From G013214665 sp964649815 (GTDB lineage: Bacteria; Pseudomonadota; Alphaproteobacteria; Rhodobacterales; Rhodobacteraceae): a stretch of 64,000 bases of DNA. A program made the position numbers and the translations under genes. The notes under the pieces were generated by a model. That model made no database searches. It worked only from the letters and a program-made list of their open reading frames with translations, and was not told the origin of the DNA. This document shows, one piece after another, positions 58,950-64,000 of the stretch. Numbering within the stretch: the first letter of the stretch is position 1; the number at the start of each line of letters is the position of its first letter. The stretch is from the NCBI GenBank assembly GCA_964649815.1, contig CAZYQC010000006.1:27701-91700 (forward strand), given 5' to 3'.

Positions 58950-60839
58950 ATGAGCTATGCAGAGGTATATTCTGCCTGGAAAGCCGATCCCGACGGCTGG
59001 TGGATGGAACAGGCGCAGGCAATTGACTGGGTCACGCCCCCCTCCAAGGCGCTGTTTGATGACAACGCCCCCCTTTACGAATGGTTTTGCGACGGCATGG
59101 TCAACACATGCTGGAATGCCGTCGACCGCCATGTTGAAAATGGTCGCGCGGATCAGACGGCCATCATTTATGACAGTCCGATAACGGGATCAAAGGCCGC
59201 GATCACCTTTAAAGAGCTGCGGGACCAAGTGGCGCAATTCGCAGGCGGCTTGGCCGCCAAGGGCGTGTCCAAGGGTGATCGCGTGATCATCTACATGCCA
59301 ATGGTGCCCGAGGCGCTGGTGGCGATGTTGGCCTGCGGTCGGCTGGGCGCGGTCCATTCGGTCGTGTTTGGCGGATTTGCCGCGAACGAACTGGCCGTGC
59401 GTATTGACGATTGTGCGCCCAAGGCCATCATCGCGGCCTCTTGCGGTTTGGAACCCGGTCGCGTTGTTGAATACAAACCCCTGCTGGATGGTGCGATCGA
59501 ACTGTCGTCCCACACGCCCGAATTTTGCGTCATCCTTCAGCGCGAACAGCATCGCTGCTCGCTGGGCCCCCGCGACGTGGATTGGCACGCATTTCAAGAG
59601 GGCGTTGCCCCTGCCGATTGTGTCCCGGTCGAGGGCAATCATCCGGCCTATATCCTGTATACATCCGGCACGACCGGTGCGCCCAAAGGTGTTGTGCGCC
59701 CCACCGGCGGTCACTTGGTGGCGCTCAATTGGACAATGAAGAACATCTATGATGTTGATCCCGGCGACGTCTTTTGGGCGGCCTCTGACGTAGGGTGGGT
59801 CGTTGGTCACAGCTACATCTGTTACGCGCCGCTGATCCACGGGAACACGACAATCGTGTTCGAAGGCAAACCGGTCGGGACGCCGGACGCCTCTACATTC
59901 TGGCGCGTCATCAGCGAACATAACGTCCGCAGCTTTTTCACAGCGCCGACCGCAATCCGCGCGGTGAAAAGAGACGACCCAGAGGGCAAGCTGACCGAAA
60001 AGTTCGATCTGTCGTGCTTGCGCGCCCTCTATCTGGCCGGTGAGCGGGCCGACCCAGATACGATTGAATGGGCGCAAAAGACATTGGATCGCCCAGTTTA
60101 TGACCATTGGTGGCAGACTGAGACGGGCTGGACCATTGCGGGGAACCCTGCGGGGCTAGAGGCTTTGCCGGTCAAAATCGGCTCGCCCACTGTTGCGATG
60201 CCTGGCTTTGACGTTCAGATCCTTGACGAAGGCGGCAATGCGATGGCGCCGGGCGAGTTGGGGGCGATTGCGGTCAAACTGCCGCTGCCTCCGGGTACAC
60301 TACCGACGCTTTGGAACGCCGAAGAGCGCTATCGCAAAAGCTATCTCACGACGTTTGATGGATATTACGAGACCGGCGATGCAGGCATGATGGATGAGGA
60401 TGGCTATCTTTATATCATGGCGCGCACGGATGACGTCATCAACGTCGCCGGACATCGCCTGTCGACCGGAGCGATGGAAGAGGTTCTGGCCAGTCACAAG
60501 GATGTGGCGGAATGTGCTGTGATTGGTGCGGGTGACGCGCTGAAGGGGCAAGCGCCCGTTGGCTTTTTGATCCTGAGCGCCGGTGTGAACCGGCCGCATG
60601 AAGACATCACGAAGGAATGCGTGCAATTGGTCCGCGACAAGATCGGGCCTGTTGCCGCCTTCAAGTCGGCCGTTGTGGTGGACCGTCTGCCCAAGACACG
60701 CTCGGGCAAGATATTACGTGGCACGATGGTCAAAATCGCGGATGGCGAAAGCTATAAGATGCCCGCCACGATCGATGACCCCGCGATCCTGGATGAGATG
60801 CGCACGGCGCTGCAAAGCATTGGCTATGCCAAAACATGA
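58950..60839 (+). CDS. prpE: Propionyl-CoA synthetase
   Basis: 629 residues of the acetyl/propionyl-CoA synthetase family. Motifs: L-Y-T-S-G-T-T-G-A-P-K-G-V-V, D-V-G-W-V-V-G-H-S-Y, W-W-Q-T-E-T-G-W and the C-terminal catalytic Lys in P-K-T-R-S-G-K-I-L-R. The PrpE form ends with Y-K-M-P-A-T-I-D-D-P. It activates propionate, a product of odd-chain fatty acid and DMSP/acrylate breakdown, to propionyl-CoA. GAGGAGG precedes the ATG. Confidence 0.93.
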   Translation: MSYAEVYSAWKADPDGWWMEQAQAIDWVTPPSKALFDDNAPLYEWFCDGMVNTCWNAVDRHVENGRADQTAIIYDSPITGSKAAITFKELRDQVAQFAGGLAAKGVSKGDRVIIYMPMVPEALVAMLACGRLGAVHSVVFGGFAANELAVRIDDCAPKAIIAASCGLEPGRVVEYKPLLDGAIELSSHTPEFCVILQREQHRCSLGPRDVDWHAFQEGVAPADCVPVEGNHPAYILYTSGTTGAPKGVVRPTGGHLVALNWTMKNIYDVDPGDVFWAASDVGWVVGHSYICYAPLIHGNTTIVFEGKPVGTPDASTFWRVISEHNVRSFFTAPTAIRAVKRDDPEGKLTEKFDLSCLRALYLAGERADPDTIEWAQKTLDRPVYDHWWQTETGWTIAGNPAGLEALPVKIGSPTVAMPGFDVQILDEGGNAMAPGELGAIAVKLPLPPGTLPTLWNAEERYRKSYLTTFDGYYETGDAGMMDEDGYLYIMARTDDVINVAGHRLSTGAMEEVLASHKDVAECAVIGAGDALKGQAPVGFLILSAGVNRPHEDITKECVQLVRDKIGPVAAFKSAVVVDRLPKTRSGKILRGTMVKIADGESYKMPATIDDPAILDEMRTALQSIGYAKT

Positions 60840-60847
60840 AAGTGATA

Positions 60848-60889
60848 AGCGCGCGCGCAACGTGATTTGACACGGCTGGCGCGCGCGCT
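60848..60889. repeat. Alternating CG inverted repeat between prpE and the cysteine-rich genes
   Basis: AGCGCGCGCGC (60848-60858) and GCGCGCGCGCT (60879-60889) are perfect inverted repeats around 20 bases. The arms are strict CG alternation. It could be a hairpin terminator of prpE, without a T tract. Confidence 0.45.
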
Positions 60890-60924
60890 GCACGGTGAGA
60901 GCATCCAAAATTCGGAGGGCTTTC

Positions 60925-61383
60925 ATGCGATACCTTACTGCGCTTGCCACATGGGCTGGTCTAAGCGTTTTCGCGTCTCCGGTCTTTGCCAGCCAAGGCG
61001 AGACCATCACTGTGACAGGCGAAATTTTAGACACCTGGTGCTATATGTCCGGCGTCATGGGACCGCCCGAGGCGACCCAGGGCTCGGCCCACCACGCTTG
61101 TGCATTGTGGTGCAGCGCGGGGGGCATTCCCGTCGGTTTGGTCACTGAGGACGGGACCGTCTATATGGTTCTCAAGATCGAAGGTGACGCGCAATTGGCC
61201 GGTGGCGACACGGCGCTGCGGCTTGCGGCCCACACGGTCGAGGCAACCGGCGTGTTGCACGCGCGCGACGGGTTGAACTACCTCATCGTTGAAAGTGTTC
61301 TGAACGACTACGACATTCAAAACGAGAACCATGAAGAATGGGGCAATGTCCCTGGCTTCTCAATTCCGGATCCAAACAAATGA
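60925..61383 (+). CDS. Small secreted Cys/His protein, SCO1-cassette component 1
   Basis: 152 residues from ATG at 60925 with GGAGGG before it. Signal peptide ends about FASQG. The mature region reads TVTGEILDTWCYMSGVMG, then H-H-A-C-A-L-W-C-S-A-G-G-I-P-V-G-L-V-T-E-D-G and L-N-Y-L-I-V-E-S: an OB-like beta-barrel with three Cys and two adjacent His that could bind metal. No known function. The stop overlaps the next ATG (ATGA). Confidence 0.72.
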   Translation: MRYLTALATWAGLSVFASPVFASQGETITVTGEILDTWCYMSGVMGPPEATQGSAHHACALWCSAGGIPVGLVTEDGTVYMVLKIEGDAQLAGGDTALRLAAHTVEATGVLHARDGLNYLIVESVLNDYDIQNENHEEWGNVPGFSIPDPNK

Positions 61384-61946
61384 AGCGCTTAAGTATCGTT
61401 TTGGCCTGTCTGATGGCCACGCCGCTGCTGGCAGCGGATTATTCTGCGAACTCCAACGCGAAAGAATGGGGTTTGATCGCCGAAAAGAAAGCCCGGTTCG
61501 AGGCCAAGGTCGTTGATCTGGTCTGCGATCTGACGGGGGACTGCCCAAGCGATTGTGGTGCGGGCAAGCGCCAGTTGGGTCTGATCCGCGCCGACGATGG
61601 TGTGACGATCCTGCCAATGAAAAACAGCCAACGGTCCTTTGCCGGAGCGGCTGTTGAGTTGCTGCCCTATTGCAATCAGACGGTCGAAGTCGATGGTCTG
61701 ATGATCGACGACAAGGAATACGGCTTTCACAACGTCTATATGGTGCAATTGATCAAAGGCGCGGATGACGCGGATTGGGTCAAGGCAAACAAGTGGACCA
61801 AGAACTGGGCCAAAGAGCATCCCGAAGCCAAAGGCAAAGGCCCATGGTTCCGGCGGGATCCGCGCGTGAAAGAGATTATCGCACGCGAAGGGTATCTTGG
61901 GCTGGGGCTGGACGTCGACAAAACCTACATCGAAGAGAACTTCTAA
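61380..61946 (+). CDS. Small secreted Cys-rich protein, SCO1-cassette component 2
   Basis: 188 residues from ATG at 61380 (MKRLSIVLACLMATPLLAADY), a signal peptide. The mature part has V-V-D-L-V-C-D-L-T-G-D-C-P-S-D-C-G-A-G-K-R-Q-L-G, then L-P-Y-C. Its spacing (V-V-D-L-V-C ... G-L-I-R-A-D-D-G-V ... V-E-V-D-G-L-M-I) echoes component 1 (G-E-I-L-D-T-W-C ... G-L-V-T-E-D-G ... V-E-A-T-G-V-L), so the two appear to be diverged homologues. The longer C-terminus contains W-T-K-N-W-A-K-E-H-P and F-R-R-D-P-R. Five bases before the SCO1 start. Confidence 0.72.
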   Translation: MKRLSIVLACLMATPLLAADYSANSNAKEWGLIAEKKARFEAKVVDLVCDLTGDCPSDCGAGKRQLGLIRADDGVTILPMKNSQRSFAGAAVELLPYCNQTVEVDGLMIDDKEYGFHNVYMVQLIKGADDADWVKANKWTKNWAKEHPEAKGKGPWFRRDPRVKEIIAREGYLGLGLDVDKTYIEENF

Positions 61947-61950
61947 AGAC

Positions 61951-62502
61951 ATGACATCGTTGATGCGTGTTTTGGCGATCGCTTTGGCGGTCGCCTCGCC
62001 TGCGGCGGCTTTTGATCCGACGGCCAATTTGGGCGGACCATATGAGCTCGTCGATCAATACGGCGATTTACGCTCGGAAATGGACCCCGACGGGCGGCCT
62101 CAATTGGTCTTTTTCGGCTATGTCAATTGCCCCGACATCTGCACTGCGGCGATGCCATTGATGGCCGATATCGCCGACGATCTTGCCGCGCTGGGGATCG
62201 CGCTGACGCCAATCATGGTCACGGTTGATCCAACGGTGGATACGCCAGAGACGATGGTTGCGCCTTTGGCTGATTTACATGCGGATTTTGTCGGGCTGAC
62301 CGGGGCGCCCGATGCGCTGCAAGAGGTTTACGAGGCCTTCCAGATCGAGATCACGCCGCTGTTTACGGACCCTGCGGGCCAAACGATCTATGCGCATGGC
62401 AGTTTCCTCTATCTGCTGGATGCACAGGGCAAGGTTTTGACGCTGATCCCACCCATCTTGGACGTGGACCAAGCGGTCAAGATCGTCAGATCCTATCTGT
62501 GA
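61951..62502 (+). CDS. SCO1/SenC family copper/thiol protein
   Basis: 183 residues from ATG at 61951. Signal peptide (ALAVASPAAAF). The redox/copper site is F-F-G-Y-V-N-C-P-D-I-C (CxxxC) with the conserved His in Y-A-H-G-S-F downstream and an Asp in V-T-V-D-P-T-V-D-T-P. SCO proteins insert CuA copper into cytochrome oxidase or act as thiol oxidoreductases. It is the third gene of the cassette, which has no oxidase gene next to it, so it may act on the two Cys-rich proteins. Confidence 0.9.
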   Translation: MTSLMRVLAIALAVASPAAAFDPTANLGGPYELVDQYGDLRSEMDPDGRPQLVFFGYVNCPDICTAAMPLMADIADDLAALGIALTPIMVTVDPTVDTPETMVAPLADLHADFVGLTGAPDALQEVYEAFQIEITPLFTDPAGQTIYAHGSFLYLLDAQGKVLTLIPPILDVDQAVKIVRSYL

Positions 62503-62529
62503 GCCTTTTGGCTAAGCCGCATCGAACGA

Positions 62530-63291
62530 TCAGTTGAACTGTTCGGATATCAAGCGTTCTTCCAGCCCGTGGCCTGGATCGAACAGGATGCGATGCGAAA
62601 TGGTTGGTTCCGACTGGATGACGACGGACACGACCTCTTGAAAAGACCTCGAATCCGCCTCGGCCATGACGGGACGCTTTTCAGGTTCCAAGACGTCAAA
62701 CCGCACCGTCGCCATTTTTGGCAAAAGCGCCCCGCGCCAACGGCGTGGTCGAAAGGCGGCAACTGCGGTGAGGGCCAAGACGTCTGCGCCAATGGGCAGG
62801 ACCGGTCCGTGGGCAGAGTAATTATACGCCGTTGAGCCTGCCGGTGTGGCAACCAGCGCACCATCGCAGACCAGCTCTTGCATCCGCATGCGGCCGTCCA
62901 CGGTGATCTTGAGCTTGGCAGCTTGCGGTCCCGCACGCAAAAGCGAGACCTCGTTGATCGCCAACGCCTTGTGTTCGGTGCCATCGGCCCGGGTCGCAGT
63001 CATCGACAGCGGGTTCAGCTCGGCCTCTTCGGCTGCGGACAGACGGTCGATCAGATCGCTTTCAGAATATTCGTTCATCAAAAAGCCGACGGTGCCGCGG
63101 TTCATCCCGTAGACCGGCGCATCAAGGTGTTGCGTGCCGTGCAAAGTTTGCAGCATGAACCCATCGCCCCCCAGAGCGACGATGATCTCTGCATCTTCGA
63201 GCGCGATGTCGCCGTAGAGGTCGATCAGATGCGCGCGCGCGGTCTGTGCGATGGCCGCCCGACTGGCGGTAAAGGCGATCTTCAGCCCCAT
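62530..63291 (-). CDS. nadK: NAD kinase
   Basis: 253 residues. The G-G-D-G motif in V-A-L-G-G-D-G-F-M-L-Q, N-E-V-S-L-L-R in the middle, and T-P-A-G-S-T-A-Y-N-Y-S define ATP-NAD kinase. It phosphorylates NAD to NADP. It is convergent with the SCO1 gene (27-base gap) and divergent from glyA. Confidence 0.95.
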   Translation of the reverse strand: MGLKIAFTASRAAIAQTARAHLIDLYGDIALEDAEIIVALGGDGFMLQTLHGTQHLDAPVYGMNRGTVGFLMNEYSESDLIDRLSAAEEAELNPLSMTATRADGTEHKALAINEVSLLRAGPQAAKLKITVDGRMRMQELVCDGALVATPAGSTAYNYSAHGPVLPIGADVLALTAVAAFRPRRWRGALLPKMATVRFDVLEPEKRPVMAEADSRSFQEVVSVVIQSEPTISHRILFDPGHGLEERLISEQFN

Positions 63292-63298
63292 AAACTTT

Positions 63299-63425
63299 GT
63301 TTCCTATCCGGCCAGTCTGCCACTGAACCAATCACAACTTCACTTCCAGCGCCAGTATTGCCGCGAAATCCGGGGCGAAAGTCGCTTTACAACCTTTCTG
63401 AGCCAGGTCGTTTCCGATAGGAAAC
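63299..63425. promoter_or_regulatory. Inverted repeats in the nadK-glyA spacer
   Basis: GTTTCCTATC (63299-63308) and its reverse complement GATAGGAAAC (63416-63425) bracket the spacer; the second is part of a hairpin GTTTCC-GATA-GGAAAC (63410-63425), 38 bases before the glyA start. They could be two sites for one regulator acting on both genes. Confidence 0.45.
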
Positions 63426-63462
63426 TGCCAGATTCGACCTTTGAGCCATAAAGGACTGCGCC

Positions 63463-64000
63463 ATGAACGCACCACACCGCGACACCAAATCCGATTTCTT
63501 TACGCAGAGCGTAAAGGACCGCGACCCCGAACTCTTTGGCGCCATGACACAAGAGCTGGGCCGCCAGCGCGATGAGATCGAGTTGATCGCATCGGAAAAC
63601 ATCGTCTCGGCCGCTGTTCTGGAGGCGCAAGGCAGCGTCCTGACCAACAAATACGCCGAAGGATACCCCGGACGGCGCTATTATGGCGGATGCCAGTTTG
63701 TAGACATTGCCGAAAACCTCGCGATTGATCGGGCGTGCCAGCTTTTCGGTGTGGGTTTTGCCAATGTTCAGCCAAATTCGGGCAGCCAAGCCAACCAAGG
63801 TGTGTTCCAGGCGCTGTTGCAGCCTGGCGACACCATTTTGGGCATGTCGCTGGATGCTGGTGGTCACCTCACCCACGGCGCCAAGCCAAACCAGTCGGGC
63901 AAATGGTTTAACGCGGTTCAATACGGTGTGCGCCGCGATACGCTGGACATCGACTATGATCAGGTCGCGGCGATGGCGCAGGAGCATCAACCAAAGATGA
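63463..64000 (+). CDS. glyA: Serine hydroxymethyltransferase (N-terminal part, cut by window end)
   Basis: The first 179 residues of GlyA, starting MNAPHRDTKSDFF. Recognisable are I-E-L-I-A-S-E-N-I-V-S, N-K-Y-A-E-G-Y-P-G-R-R-Y-Y-G-G, and N-V-Q-P-N-S-G-S-Q-A-N with PLP contacts, then G-G-H-L-T-H-G. The PLP Lys lies beyond the window. It interconverts serine and glycine with tetrahydrofolate. AAGGAC lies 9 bases before the ATG. Confidence 0.95.
   Translation, partial: MNAPHRDTKSDFFTQSVKDRDPELFGAMTQELGRQRDEIELIASENIVSAAVLEAQGSVLTNKYAEGYPGRRYYGGCQFVDIAENLAIDRACQLFGVGFANVQPNSGSQANQGVFQALLQPGDTILGMSLDAGGHLTHGAKPNQSGKWFNAVQYGVRRDTLDIDYDQVAAMAQEHQPKM

Noticed and set aside
1..64000. tRNA, rRNA, CRISPR, prophage or insertion sequence
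   Set aside because: No cloverleaf-like intergenic stretch, no regularly spaced repeats, no transposase, integrase or phage proteins were seen; small RNA genes could still be missed by eye.

Overview
The window looks like chromosomal DNA of an alphaproteobacterium of the Rhodobacteraceae, roseobacter type. Reasons: high GC with many ATGA/TAATG gene overlaps, a DmdC-type acyl-CoA dehydrogenase, an HpsN-like histidinol-dehydrogenase homologue, a Hint-domain protein, and a hairpin-plus-CCAAAAGAAG intergenic repeat that recurs four times. I saw no rRNA, tRNA, CRISPR array, transposase or phage gene. These are readings of the sequence by eye, not database results.

Region 1 (1-18.7 kb) is the most unusual part. 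A head-to-tail run on the minus strand starts with a CUT1-type sugar ABC transporter (ATPase, binding protein, two permeases). It continues with a short SnoaL/NTF2-like protein, a histidinol-dehydrogenase homologue, two long SnoaL-like proteins, an SDR dehydrogenase, a LacI repressor, a third long SnoaL-like protein, a PNPOx-like flavin protein and a cupin protein. It then runs on into a secreted unknown protein, an M19 dipeptidase, a MetE-C-terminal-like protein and an RraA-family protein. Many of these genes overlap by 1-4 bases. A perfect 20-bp palindrome (18694-18713) in front of the first gene is the obvious LacI operator. A Zn-alcohol dehydrogenase end and an enolase-superfamily dehydratase converge on it. 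I read this as an inducible uptake-and-catabolism system for an unidentified polar, probably polyol- or sugar-acid-like compound, and it is the best candidate for an undescribed system.

Region 2 (18.9-31.5 kb) is mixed housekeeping and accessory genes: GrpB-family protein; glutaryl-CoA dehydrogenase with a divergent LysR; a small cupredoxin-like secreted protein; YedK/HMCES; an Asp/Glu-racemase-superfamily protein followed by a sulfotransferase; a periplasmic 5'-nucleotidase; DUF952-DUF1330-pyrD; and a PaaI-PaaI-MATE operon divergent from a MerR regulator.

Region 3 (31.5-37.1 kb) is an RND pump and adaptor divergent from a TetR regulator, with two TetR-type half-palindromes 21 bp apart between them, then a hot-dog thioesterase.

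Region 4 (37.1-49.1 kb) is fatty/branched-chain acyl-CoA degradation: MerR (LiuR-like) regulator with a TTACGTAAACGTCA site upstream, DmdC-type acyl-CoA dehydrogenase, LCAD-type acyl-CoA dehydrogenase, GST, thiolase, cupin and a FadJ-type bifunctional enzyme ending at a clear terminator. A degenerate Hint protein, a second sulfotransferase and an acyl-CoA synthetase follow.

Region 5 (49.2-64 kb): a membrane protein resembling an inactive M48 peptidase, a SPOR protein, the pyrimidine/deoxyribonucleoside salvage operon cdd-deoA-deoB-upp, a double-cupin protein, malic enzyme maeB, propionyl-CoA synthetase prpE, a three-gene periplasmic cassette (two Cys-rich proteins and SCO1), nadK and the beginning of glyA.
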